DNA from: Candidatus Saccharimonadota bacterium
GTDB taxonomy: Bacteria > Patescibacteriota > Saccharimonadia > Saccharimonadales > Saccharimonadaceae
Reading direction: 5' to 3'
Assembly: GCA_017405245.1 (NCBI GenBank)
Contig: JAFRAU010000005.1
Location: forward strand, 1 to 40,938
DNA: 40,938 bases
Both the position numbers and the translations under genes were made by a program. Of the stretch, positions 25,432-33,412 are shown in pieces; the stretch's first letter is position 1, and the number at the start of each line of letters is the position of its first letter. The notes under the pieces were generated by a model. It was given only the letters and a program-made list of their open reading frames with translations, was not told the DNA's origin and made no database searches.

Positions 25432-27225
25432 ATGACCAAGGATAAACCTAAGAACCAGTCCAAGAACGTCCGACGTACTCTCCACTATTTTTGGAATGCT
25501 AATAAAAAATATAAATTATATACTGCTGGTGCACTCATCTTTACGCCCTTAGTAATCTTTTTCCGTTCCGCTATCATTCCTCTTTGCTTTGCTAATATGA
25601 TCGACATTGTTTCTCGTGATTTGCCGCAAGAAGAACTAATCAGTGCACTTACTATGCCAGCAGCTACGCTTCTTATTGCGGTCTTTGTAAACTATATGAT
25701 TATTGGTCCGCTGCGCTTATGGTGCCTTTGGCAAGCAGAAATTTCAACTATGAGAGACCTCGGGGCGCAGGTCTTTAATGTTATTTCTGCGCAATCTATG
25801 CAGTTTCATAATAATCGGTTCTCCGGCTCATTAGTTTCCCAGACTAATAAATTCATTTCTGCTTACGAACGTCTTGCTGATGAGTTTATTTGGAATATTT
25901 ATCCAGTTACACTCAATATTTTGATTATCGTCATAATCATGGCGACGCGTGCACCATTATATTCTATAAGTGTTGTTTTAGTAATCATCTTTTTCATGGT
26001 AGTTGCCTACATTTGGTTTAAGAAACTCGCCCCGCTCAACGAGGCGGAAGCTAGCGCCTCTAACCGCGCTACTGGTCAGTTAGCAGATTCTATTACTAAT
26101 ATCCAATCTGTTAAGTCTTACGCTCGTGAGTCGTACGAAAATAAACGTTATTTTAAATATATTGATAAGACTTTTATGGCTTCGCATAATATCCTTATTG
26201 CTGATACCAAGCGTAACTTTTTCTTCGACAGTATCAATATTGTTTTAATGGGCGTAATTGTGATTTTGATGATGTTTGGTCAACACTTTTTTGGCCTGTC
26301 TATCGCAACACTTGTTCTAGCGGTTAATTATTCAGGTGATATTATTGGAGATCTTTGGAGTATTCACTCAGTTTTCAAGTCGTTAAATCGTACCTTTGGT
26401 GATGCGGCAGAAATGACTGCAATACTAGACATGGAAGATGATGTGGTAGATCTCCCTGGCGCTAAAAAACTATCCGTAAGCCACGGTGAAATCATTTTCG
26501 ATCACATCAGTTTCAAGCATCAGGATGCAAAAAGCCCAATTTTTAATGAGTTTACACTTAATATCAAAGCTGGTGAGAGAATTGGTTTAGTCGGTGTGTC
26601 TGGTTCAGGTAAAACTACCCTTACTAAATTACTGCTCCGTTTTGCTGATGTCAATCGCGGGTCAATTTTAATTGATAATCAAAATATAAAAAATGTTACT
26701 CAGGAGAGTCTCAGAAAAAATTTAGCCTATGTTCCACAGGAGACTTCGCTCTTTCATCGTAGTATTGCGGAAAATATTGCCTACGGTAAACCCAATGCCA
26801 GCCAGGCGGAAATAGAACGTGCCGCTAGGCTCGCTAACGCACATGAATTTATCAAAGATTTGCCGAATGGTTATAACACCCTAGTGGGCGAGCGTGGAGT
26901 GAAATTATCTGGTGGGCAGCGTCAACGTGTGGCTATTGCTAGGGCTATCTTGAAGGATGCGCCAGTTCTTGTCTTAGATGAAGCTACTTCCGCCCTAGAT
27001 TCAGAGTCGGAAGCTTTAATTCAAGATGCCCTAAAAAAGCTGATGGATAATCGGACTAGCCTTGTGATTGCTCACCGGCTTTCAACCGTAGCAAACCTCG
27101 ATCGGATTATCGTGCTAGATGACGGTAAAATTATTGAGCAGGGAACGCATCACGAGCTTCTGGAAAAAGGTGGTGCATACAGTAAATTGTGGTCTCGTCA
27201 ATCAGGAGCCTTCCTGGACGAATAG
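25432..27225 (+). CDS. ABC exporter, fused permease and ATPase (MsbA/LmrA type)
   Basis: The 597-aa half-transporter has six transmembrane helices in about residues 20-310 (ABC type 1 exporter fold). A nucleotide-binding domain follows, with Walker A GVSGSGKTTL, Q-loop YVPQETSLF, signature LSGGQRQRVAIARA, Walker B VLVLDEATSALD, and the H-switch IAHRLSTV. It works as a homodimer exporting lipids, peptides or drugs; the substrate cannot be told. The start is placed at 25432, because the alternative ATG three codons earlier lies inside the -10 box. The rarA gene follows after 24 nt with its own -10 box. Confidence 0.9.
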   Translation: MTKDKPKNQSKNVRRTLHYFWNANKKYKLYTAGALIFTPLVIFFRSAIIPLCFANMIDIVSRDLPQEELISALTMPAATLLIAVFVNYMIIGPLRLWCLWQAEISTMRDLGAQVFNVISAQSMQFHNNRFSGSLVSQTNKFISAYERLADEFIWNIYPVTLNILIIVIIMATRAPLYSISVVLVIIFFMVVAYIWFKKLAPLNEAEASASNRATGQLADSITNIQSVKSYARESYENKRYFKYIDKTFMASHNILIADTKRNFFFDSINIVLMGVIVILMMFGQHFFGLSIATLVLAVNYSGDIIGDLWSIHSVFKSLNRTFGDAAEMTAILDMEDDVVDLPGAKKLSVSHGEIIFDHISFKHQDAKSPIFNEFTLNIKAGERIGLVGVSGSGKTTLTKLLLRFADVNRGSILIDNQNIKNVTQESLRKNLAYVPQETSLFHRSIAENIAYGKPNASQAEIERAARLANAHEFIKDLPNGYNTLVGERGVKLSGGQRQRVAIARAILKDAPVLVLDEATSALDSESEALIQDALKKLMDNRTSLVIAHRLSTVANLDRIIVLDDGKIIEQGTHHELLEKGGAYSKLWSRQSGAFLDE

Positions 27226-27249
27226 GCCACATCGTTATATAATATATAT

Positions 27250-28440
27250 ATGCCAAATAGAGTACCATTAGCGGAGCGCATGCGTCCGCAAAAGTTAGAG
27301 GAAGTGATAGGTCAAGAGGAGATTATTGGTCCAGGAAAAATTTTGACGGAAATTGTTAAAAAAGGAGAGCCAGTTAATCTGATTTTTTGGGGACCTCCTG
27401 GCACTGGTAAAACCACTTTGGCCAGAATTTTAGCTAAGGAATATAAGGCAGATTTTATTGAAATTTCCGCAGTCACATCTGGGAAGAAAGATATTGCTTC
27501 CGTCGTTGAGCGTGCCAGAACTAATTGGAATCTAAATACTAGAACGGTACTTTTTGTAGACGAAATTCATCGCTTCAATAAAGCACAACAAGATGCTTTC
27601 TTGCCACACGTGGAGAGCGGCCTAATTATCTTAATCGGTGCAACCACGGAAAACCCTAGTTTTGAAGTAATCTCACCACTTCTTTCACGTTCCCGTGTAG
27701 TAGTGGTATCACCACTAAAAAAGGAGAGTATTGTCGCCGTATTAAAACGCGCTATAAAGGCAGAAAAAGCCACAAAACGCGTCACAAAGTCTGCTATTGA
27801 CTATTTGGCGGAGTTATCTGGCGGTGATGCTAGGAGCGCACTCGGAGATTTAGAACTAGCTCTGTCTCTGTCGCAAAAAGTAGATGTCGATACTGTCAAA
27901 GAAGCTGCCGGACGCAAGGTTCCAGGCTATGATAAAACCGGCGACCACCATTATGATAATATCTCGGCCTTTATTAAATCTATGCGCGGAAGCGATGTTG
28001 ATGCTACCCTTTATTATTTGGCGAGAATGGTGGAAGCGGGGGAAGACCCCAAGTTTATTGCTAGGCGGATGGTGATTTTTGCCAGTGAAGATATTGGCCT
28101 GGCCGGAAATGGCGCACTTAATCTCGCCGTCTCTGCTTTTCAGGCAGTAGAACGCGTCGGTATGCCAGAAGGTGGTATTATCTTATCACACGTGGCAGTG
28201 GTTCTGGCTAAGTGCAAGAAGAATCGTGATAGCTATAATGGTTGGGCGAGAGCAAAGGCTTTGGCTCATAATTCAATGGGCTTACCTGTCCCAATCCATC
28301 TCCGAAACGCCCCTACTAAGATGATGAAAGAAATGGGTTTTGGCAAGGGCCAAAAATGGGAAGCTGGATTTCATCTTGACAAAAACTATCTACCAGATGG
28401 GATTGCTGGACAAACAATTTTTGAAGAAACCAAAAAATAA
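27250..28440 (+). CDS. rarA: Replication-associated recombination ATPase RarA/MgsA
   Basis: RarA is an AAA+ ATPase related to clamp loaders that acts at stalled forks. Motifs seen are [22 protein letters not shown] (N-terminal), Walker [11 protein letters not shown] (about 47-56), Walker [16 protein letters not shown], sensor 1 GATTENPSF, sensor 2 [15 protein letters not shown], and the tetramerisation domain with [20 protein letters not shown] and ASEDIGLA. Length is 396 aa, slightly short of the usual 430-450. TATAAT at 27238-27243 ends 6 nt before ATG. Confidence 0.95.
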   Translation: MPNRVPLAERMRPQKLEEVIGQEEIIGPGKILTEIVKKGEPVNLIFWGPPGTGKTTLARILAKEYKADFIEISAVTSGKKDIASVVERARTNWNLNTRTVLFVDEIHRFNKAQQDAFLPHVESGLIILIGATTENPSFEVISPLLSRSRVVVVSPLKKESIVAVLKRAIKAEKATKRVTKSAIDYLAELSGGDARSALGDLELALSLSQKVDVDTVKEAAGRKVPGYDKTGDHHYDNISAFIKSMRGSDVDATLYYLARMVEAGEDPKFIARRMVIFASEDIGLAGNGALNLAVSAFQAVERVGMPEGGIILSHVAVVLAKCKKNRDSYNGWARAKALAHNSMGLPVPIHLRNAPTKMMKEMGFGKGQKWEAGFHLDKNYLPDGIAGQTIFEETKK

Positions 28441-28506
28441 TTTGTGCAACTACCAACAGTAAATGTAATCAAAAAATGCATAAACTTTTTGTGATATAAT
28501 ATACTC

Positions 28507-28977
28507 ATGAATCAAACATCTGATCAGAAAATCAAAGAAAGAATTGAAGAAGAAATTGAAGACGACGCCGAGACTTCCGCCATCACGGGTTATGATACGG
28601 AAAATCAGCTCGGCAACAATTTAATTACCGTAACGTTGGCTTTTCTTGCACTGATTTCTGCTGCTATCTTCTCTTCCAGCGAGGTCTTAGGCGAGTTGAA
28701 TCTCTTTCAAAAAATCATTATCATTCTGTCGTTAGCGTTGTTTAGCGTCTCGATTATTATTGGCCTCGCCAACTACTTTGCCAACATGCGATTCCATCAA
28801 AAACTATCGACTAATTACAAATTCAATACTAATCAGGCCTCAATAGGCAAGCGCCATCGGCAAGCCGGACGTAGTGGTATGCTACTTTTCATGCAGATAA
28901 TTTTACTTATGATTGGACTGATTTTAACTATTGTCTATGTCGCAACGATGCTGTTTACTACGTCCAACTTAGTTTAA
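28507..28977 (+). CDS. Three-TM membrane protein, unknown function
   Basis: An acidic N-terminus of about 40 residues precedes three hydrophobic segments at about 41-60, 75-96 and 124-150, with a basic loop (KRHRQAGR) between the second and third. No family was recognised in the 156-aa sequence. TATAAT at 28495-28500 ends 6 nt before ATG, so it is a separate leaderless transcript rather than part of the rarA unit. Confidence 0.65.
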   Translation: MNQTSDQKIKERIEEEIEDDAETSAITGYDTENQLGNNLITVTLAFLALISAAIFSSSEVLGELNLFQKIIIILSLALFSVSIIIGLANYFANMRFHQKLSTNYKFNTNQASIGKRHRQAGRSGMLLFMQIILLMIGLILTIVYVATMLFTTSNLV

Positions 28978-29054
28978 TTACTGTCAAAAAAACTTTTTGC
29001 CCAAATGGCTGATTGGCTAGCCGCAGTCAAGCCGCTAGGTCGCGGATATGACGC

Positions 29055-29222
29055 TTAGTCGCAATCAAAACTTCTATCGTCAATCTCGTCGTCATCATAT
29101 GGGTCAAGTCCCAGGACGTCTCTTACATCCTGGTCCCAGATGTCTGCCTCGTCTAGCTCGCCAGCAAAATATTTTTCTTCTACTTCATTGATATTATCCA
29201 GTGTCATATCATCCGGGTCCAT
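29055..29222 (-). CDS. Acidic 55-aa microprotein
   Basis: The minus-strand frame from ATG 29222 to TAA 29055 encodes 55 residues with about 22 Asp/Glu and only four Lys/Arg (MDPDDMTLDN...DPYDDDEIDD). It is too short for many ORF callers. Support comes from a minus-strand TATAAT (29229-29234) ending 6 nt before ATG, the same spacing as the leaderless housekeeping genes, and from codon use rich in GAC/GAT. There is no recognised family. Strong negative charge would fit a DNA-mimic, chaperone-like or regulatory peptide, but nothing shows which. Confidence 0.6.
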   Translation of the reverse strand: MDPDDMTLDNINEVEEKYFAGELDEADIWDQDVRDVLGLDPYDDDEIDDRSFDCD

Positions 29223-29261
29223 AATTATATTATAACATAGAACATGGGAAAAACGGTATTC

Positions 29262-29290
29262 TTTACTAATTTACATATTTATGGTATAAT
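29262..29290 (+). promoter_or_regulatory. Promoter of the radical SAM operon (TTTACT-17-TATAAT)
   Basis: TTTACT at 29262-29267 and TATAAT at 29285-29290 are spaced by 17 bp. The predicted start near 29297 yields a leader of about 65 nt, in contrast to the leaderless genes around it. Confidence 0.7.
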
Positions 29291-29301
29291 AGTAATATCA
29301 G

Positions 29302-29320
29302 TTCTACGATAATCGTAGAA
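29302..29320. promoter_or_regulatory. Perfect palindrome, operator-like
   Basis: TTCTACGAT-A-ATCGTAGAA is a perfect 9-bp inverted repeat with a single central base, located 5 nt after the predicted transcription start. This is the usual place of a repressor operator; as RNA it could form a short hairpin in the leader. Confidence 0.6.
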
Positions 29321-29361
29321 AGTTGTTTAATAATTATTCAGAATAGAAGGGGGTGAGTTCT

Positions 29362-30351
29362 ATGAATGAACTAACTAGTTTTAAATTTGTCAAGGAATAT
29401 GTTTATCCGTCTGGAAGCGTCTACGTACTGTATAATCAAACAAATGATTTTTATATCGAAACAACTTCTATGCAGGATGTAGACACTCGTAACAAATCTC
29501 AAGAAGTAATAACAACGGATGACCCGGAACTTATCAAACAATGTTTAGTTCCGAAGGAAGAAAAGTGGCTTATTGCTATCAGTACTCAGTTTGGCTGTCC
29601 GCAGAAGTGCCGGTTTTGCCTTGTGCCAACACTCGGCTTTCAAGGCAATCTTTCTCGCAACCAGATGTGGGAACAGCTTGAATATGTGTTTTCTCAGAAT
29701 CCTGAAATCACGCATTCTCAAAAAATTAAAGTTGGTTTTGCAAGGATGGGAGAGCCTCAGTACAATTGGCAGAATGTGCTTGCGGTCATGCGTGATATGA
29801 AGTCATATCGCGATGGCTTTCGCTTCCTGCCATGCTACAACACAATTCTACCTAAGGTAAAAGTTGAAGGCAAAGGACCATTGGAAGTAATCATTGATGA
29901 AGTTATGCCGGTAAAAGAGTTGCTAGATGGTTTTATGCATATCCAAATAAGTGTTAACAGTACCAATGAAGATGAACGTAAGTTCTTATTTGGCGGAGCC
30001 GACGTTGCAACACTGAAAGAAATTCAGAGTGCATTTAACGGACTTCCAAATAGCAACCGGTTAATTACACTGAACTTTATTTGTGGTGCTGGTTGGGAAC
30101 TTGACCCCAAAAAACTTGAAGGGCTCGACCCCAACGTTTTTTGCATCAAGATTACTCCGCTCAATATTACAGAACGGACAACCGCAAACAATCTCAGCGA
30201 TGCAATTGGTTGGAACTGGGAACGCATGGAAAAGTTCAAACAAAGTATTAGTAGCTGTGGACTTAGGATTATTACTGACGTTGCCGCAAAAGCCGAGCTC
30301 CCACTTTGTTGTGGGAATTTAGTTCAGGATTACAAAAGGCACAATCCGTAA
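29362..30351 (+). CDS. RlmN/Cfr-like radical SAM protein
   Basis: The 329-aa protein has the radical SAM cluster C79-x3-C83-x2-C86 within ISTQFGCPQKCRFC and the RlmN-like motifs GNLSRNQMWEQ and FARMGEPQYNW (130-135), plus ITPLNITERT and a C-terminal CCGNL (C316/C317), matching the region of the methyl-carrying Cys of RlmN/Cfr. These enzymes methylate C2 or C8 of adenine in 23S rRNA or tRNA. It lacks part of the N-terminal accessory domain of true RlmN and is divergent, so the substrate is uncertain. The start at ATG 29362 has an AAGGGGGTGA site; a GTG at 29353 is an unlikely alternative. It is the first gene of a two-gene operon. Confidence 0.78.
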   Translation: MNELTSFKFVKEYVYPSGSVYVLYNQTNDFYIETTSMQDVDTRNKSQEVITTDDPELIKQCLVPKEEKWLIAISTQFGCPQKCRFCLVPTLGFQGNLSRNQMWEQLEYVFSQNPEITHSQKIKVGFARMGEPQYNWQNVLAVMRDMKSYRDGFRFLPCYNTILPKVKVEGKGPLEVIIDEVMPVKELLDGFMHIQISVNSTNEDERKFLFGGADVATLKEIQSAFNGLPNSNRLITLNFICGAGWELDPKKLEGLDPNVFCIKITPLNITERTTANNLSDAIGWNWERMEKFKQSISSCGLRIITDVAAKAELPLCCGNLVQDYKRHNP

Positions 30352-30365
30352 AAAGGAGGGGATTT

Positions 30366-31073
30366 ATGTATACCGCGACCAACAAAGGCTTTTCTATTAT
30401 CACTAGTTTTGGGTGTGGCCGGAATTGTAAATATTGCATTTCCAAACTTCATCCAATTCTCAGTGCATGTATCTCGCAAGAAGACAATATCGACTGGGAT
30501 CGTCTTGAAAAGTGTATTTCTGAAACAAAAGCACCAGAAGTGAACCTTTCTGGTGGCGGTGATCCATTTTTTGAATGGGAGAGACATCGCAACTTTTATC
30601 TTAGGATATATGAAGTCGCGAGGCATTACAAGAAAAATCTTGCCGTCCACTCGCGTATTATTCCATCCGATGTAGAGCTTTTAAAACTGTTTTCTAAATT
30701 TGCAATCACGGTAGAATACTACGACAGGAATGCGCTTCTTCACCTTAAAGATAATATGCCGCATCTTCAAGGAGTCGAGATAAACGTTCGCGTTGTCCAA
30801 GTCGTCAACGAAATGATGACGCGAGAGGACTGTGAAAACTACGTTAAGTTTCTCAAAATTGAATGTGGTGTTCCGAGAGTTACGTTTCGAGAAATGTTTG
30901 GTTCAGAGCCAGCGCAAGCGAATTTTGCAAGACTGAGAAACATAGATCTTGGAGATGGTGTACTATTTCTGCCGGATGGGGATTATCATGACTACTATTT
31001 TCTTCATGATAACACACTCTATCCATGCTTCTTCGGTAGAAATGAGGAGAGTCGCCAAGCACACTGCATTTAA
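30366..31073 (+). CDS. Radical SAM protein, unknown substrate
   Basis: The cluster motif is C17-x3-C21-x2-C24 in ITSFGCGRNCKYC, followed by EVNLSGGGDPFFEW, which corresponds to the GGEP-type SAM-binding motif. The 235-aa length suggests a core radical SAM fold with few additions. C-terminal cysteines (LYPCFFG and HCI at the end) might bind a metal or take part in catalysis. The AAAAGGAGGGG site, spacing of 14 nt from the upstream gene and a shared terminator tie it to the RlmN-like gene. The earlier in-frame opening at 30306 lies inside the upstream gene and is rejected. No specific family was recognised. Confidence 0.75.
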   Translation: MYTATNKGFSIITSFGCGRNCKYCISKLHPILSACISQEDNIDWDRLEKCISETKAPEVNLSGGGDPFFEWERHRNFYLRIYEVARHYKKNLAVHSRIIPSDVELLKLFSKFAITVEYYDRNALLHLKDNMPHLQGVEINVRVVQVVNEMMTREDCENYVKFLKIECGVPRVTFREMFGSEPAQANFARLRNIDLGDGVLFLPDGDYHDYYFLHDNTLYPCFFGRNEESRQAHCI

Positions 31074-31094
31074 AAAGAGAATTCTGAATAAGTT

Positions 31095-31122
31095 ATAAGG
31101 GAGCCAAGGCTCCCTTATTATT
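31095..31122 (+). terminator. Intrinsic terminator of the radical SAM operon
   Basis: ATAAGGGAGCC (31095-31105) and GGCTCCCTTAT (31108-31118) form an 11-bp stem with a 2-nt loop, followed by TATTATT. Confidence 0.85.
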
Positions 31123-31207
31123 ATTCTAAATTATAAATAATGCTTATTTAGCTCCAAATTTGGTGGTGGAGGATTGAGCGGATGCCAGCAAATGTTCCAT
31201 GAAAAAA

Positions 31208-31224
31208 GGCTACACGAAGTAGCC
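31208..31224 (-). terminator. Intrinsic terminator of the minus-strand gene
   Basis: On the minus strand GGCTAC and GTAGCC pair and are followed by six T, placed 16 nt after the stop of the gene at 31240. Confidence 0.75.
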
Positions 31225-31239
31225 CTTTTAGAAGGTTGA

Positions 31240-31965
31240 TTATAATGATTTATCTCTGACATTATCTAATACTTTGAATAATTCTTCCGATGGCATTAGG
31301 CTATAAAAGGAAAATCCTCCCTTTGGTTTCGGCAGAGATTTTACTCCATACTCTCCCCAAATTTGAGTCGCTTTCTCATTATTATAGCTGTTGTCCCACC
31401 AGCCAGGCCTAAGCGAATCACCGTTTGGTATAAAATATCCCTCAGTATTTTTCAGAAGCTTTTCCGGCTTCCATCTTCCAATAAACATGAGTTGATTACG
31501 GTATAGCAACGGATCCGCTCTCATGCATTTGGTAGAAGAGTGCTTGATTGCAGCTATCTTCTTATCTTTGTATGGATTCGGGTCATCAGCAAAGAAAGGA
31601 ATTCTACTAAGATGCCACAACCAAGACAAATATCTATGAAACACCTTTTGGATAAGCCGCATGGCCGTACAAGGGGCCCCACCTATAAAGAATATTCTTG
31701 AAATTTGACTTGGTCGATATGTCGCCATTGCAAATGCGACGGCTGCGCCAAATCCGCCTTGCGCATGTATTTCAAATTTTTCATCATGCTCGTCAAAAAA
31801 ACTCACAACGCTCTCCTGTATACCGCTAGCGATTAATCGATTACCGTTATACTGAAAAACCTGTACTCGCTTCGTGCTATAATTACGCGAAACATCGTCA
31901 GCATACCATGATTCCGTGTCTACTGAATCACCTTCTGCCGGTATTATTAGAATATCGTCCTTCAT
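31240..31965 (-). CDS. Protein of unknown function, possible alpha/beta-hydrolase-like fold
   Basis: The 241-aa protein has an alternating strand/helix pattern and a segment FEIHAQGGFGAAVAFAMA (64-80) that looks like the strand-turn-helix of an alpha/beta-hydrolase elbow, followed by ISRIFFIGGAP. The nucleophile position holds Gly, not Ser, so esterase activity is not supported. Tryptophan-rich parts (RPGWWDNSYNN) follow. The start at 31965 has AGGAGGTGA 7 nt upstream; frames opening at 32136 or 32004 are rejected because a minus-strand TATAAT sits directly before the latter. It is divergent from the GNAT gene. Confidence 0.6.
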   Translation of the reverse strand: MKDDILIIPAEGDSVDTESWYADDVSRNYSTKRVQVFQYNGNRLIASGIQESVVSFFDEHDEKFEIHAQGGFGAAVAFAMATYRPSQISRIFFIGGAPCTAMRLIQKVFHRYLSWLWHLSRIPFFADDPNPYKDKKIAAIKHSSTKCMRADPLLYRNQLMFIGRWKPEKLLKNTEGYFIPNGDSLRPGWWDNSYNNEKATQIWGEYGVKSLPKPKGGFSFYSLMPSEELFKVLDNVRDKSL

Positions 31966-32094
31966 TTTTTTATCACCTCCTGTTAAGATACAACCTCCTT
32001 TCATATTATAGCATATTTTACGTCTTTTTGCAATTTTTATACCTAGAATAGTCGCCGTAAGATATAAAATGCAGGAGGAAACTGAGGATAATGT

Positions 32095-32100
32095 TATAAT
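32095..32100 (+). promoter_or_regulatory. -10 box of the GNAT gene
   Basis: TATAAT ends 6 nt before ATG 32107, another leaderless arrangement. Confidence 0.55.
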
Positions 32101-32106
32101 ACAAGT

Positions 32107-32619
32107 ATGATATCTTTTCAAGAATTTAGCGTGCAAGACAATCGGGATAAGTTGGATTTTCTAAAAAAAGCTGATCTCCGTGCAAGAGGGTTTAATATTG
32201 TTGGGATGTTTGACGAGATTGAGACTGTAACTCAGATGCGTAATAAGATAAAAGAATTAAACATATTATCAGACCGTGACCCATGCGAGCGTAAGTTTTT
32301 CTGGATTTTGAGAGATAATTATCTTATTGGTGTAATTACTTTACGTCCAGCCCTGAATGGCTTCTGGCTGCATAATGCTGGGTATATAGGCATTGCCATT
32401 GATAAGCCATACAGAGGTCAGAACTGTGGCACTGAGGCGTTTAAGAAAATGTGCAAGAAAGCTAATGCAGAATATGGCATCAAAGATATTATTGTTGCGG
32501 CGCTAATCGATAATGTCGCTAGTCGTGCCATGATTGAGAAGTCCGGTGGCAAATATTGGGATACTATCATAGCCGCCGACGGCGAACAATTAGCAAGATA
32601 TTGGGTCAAGTCAGAATGA
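32107..32619 (+). CDS. GNAT-family N-acetyltransferase (RimJ/RimL-like)
   Basis: The 170-aa protein shows the GNAT acetyl-CoA loop RGQNCGTEAF (103-112) after the beta strands YLIGVITLR and AGYIGIAIDKPY, and the late motif ALIDNVASRAMIEKSGGKY typical of RimL-like acetyltransferases. These transfer acetyl groups to protein N-termini or small amines. The N-terminal 60 residues resemble substrate-binding parts of that group, with the opening DFLKKADLRARGF. The substrate is unknown. It is convergent with the transglutaminase-like gene. Confidence 0.85.
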   Translation: MISFQEFSVQDNRDKLDFLKKADLRARGFNIVGMFDEIETVTQMRNKIKELNILSDRDPCERKFFWILRDNYLIGVITLRPALNGFWLHNAGYIGIAIDKPYRGQNCGTEAFKKMCKKANAEYGIKDIIVAALIDNVASRAMIEKSGGKYWDTIIAADGEQLARYWVKSE

Positions 32620-32694
32620 TAAAATTGAAAATCTTACTAATCGAAGGCGACTTTAATAATATTCAGTGGCTGTACATCTCCCAGGTTTAGCAAT

Positions 32695-33216
32695 CTACAA
32701 AGAAGATATTTTTACCTTCTGGCCTTTTTCGCAGTGTTTATAAAATTCTGAGCAAGATAAACCATACGGAGGCTTTTTATATTCGTATATAACAAGATTT
32801 TGTGGGTTATATTTGTCATTAAGTTCGTTCTGTATGAATTTGTCGCGAATATCGGAAACTGCACTTCTTAGATTATCATATTCATGCAATCCACGCATGA
32901 TGGTCCAGGCATGCTCGTACCAAAATGTTTTGCCACCGTACTCGAAGATTGTAAATGTATGGGTAGGACATTTATCTTCGTCGTAATGAACAATGAAAAA
33001 AGAGCGCGTAGTGACTCCGGCATTAGCAAAAAGTTTTCTTTGCAACTCAACCTGATCCCAACAGACGCCCAAGCAACTTTTTAATAATTGGTCTGGCGCT
33101 TGCAAAATGTATTTTTCAGCATACTGGGACATGTCGGTATACTTAGTTCCGTCATGGTCGACCCAACCATACTGGATTGGAGACACTTTTGCATCAATTT
33201 CTTTTATGAAATCCAT
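32695..33216 (-). CDS. Transglutaminase-like cysteine-fold protein
   Basis: In the 173-aa product, C52 lies in SCLGVCWDQVELQRKLF, H86 in CPTHTF, and an acidic/aromatic segment WYEHAW follows at 100-104. The Cys...His order with a helix after the Cys and strands around the His resembles transglutaminase-like/papain-fold families (PF01841-type). The start is placed at the second ATG (33216): a TAAAAT box (33223-33228) directly abuts the first ATG at 33222 and ends 6 nt before the second. The activity (protease, amidase, crosslinking) is not known. Confidence 0.55.
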   Translation of the reverse strand: MDFIKEIDAKVSPIQYGWVDHDGTKYTDMSQYAEKYILQAPDQLLKSCLGVCWDQVELQRKLFANAGVTTRSFFIVHYDEDKCPTHTFTIFEYGGKTFWYEHAWTIMRGLHEYDNLRSAVSDIRDKFIQNELNDKYNPQNLVIYEYKKPPYGLSCSEFYKHCEKGQKVKISSL

Positions 33217-33255
33217 ATCCATATTTTAGCATATACGCCAAAGTTTCCCATCAAA

Positions 33256-33276
33256 AAACGAAACTACGTTTCGTTT
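33256..33276 (-). terminator. Terminator downstream of tRNA-Phe
   Basis: AAACGAAAC-TAC-GTTTCGTTT is a perfect 9-bp stem with a 3-nt loop. On the minus strand it continues into a T-run and lies 19 nt after the tRNA CCA end. Confidence 0.75.
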
Positions 33277-33294
33277 CTAATTTGCGAAGTAACT

Positions 33295-33370
33295 TGGTGG
33301 CTCCGACTGGACTTGAACCAGTGACACAAGGCTCTTCAGGCCTCTGCTCTACCAACTGAGCTACAGAGCC
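33295..33370 (-). tRNA. tRNA-Phe (GAA)
   Basis: The minus strand folds into a standard 76-nt tRNA with encoded CCA. The acceptor is GGCTCTG/CGGAGCC with one G-T pair, the D-arm is GCTCAGTTGGTAGAGC, the anticodon loop is CTGAAGA with anticodon GAA, and the T-loop is TTCAAGT. Confidence 0.95.
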
Positions 33371-33412
33371 ACTTAAATTTTATTATAGCACATCTTATGG
33401 TATAATGGAAGC

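Noticed and set aside
31240-31965. Active serine esterase
   Set aside because: The putative elbow has Gly in place of the nucleophile Ser, and the preceding Gly is Gln.
31966-32136. 57-codon extension of the minus-strand gene at 31965
   Set aside because: It crosses the minus-strand TATAAT and the GNAT start region; the strong SD site favours 31965.
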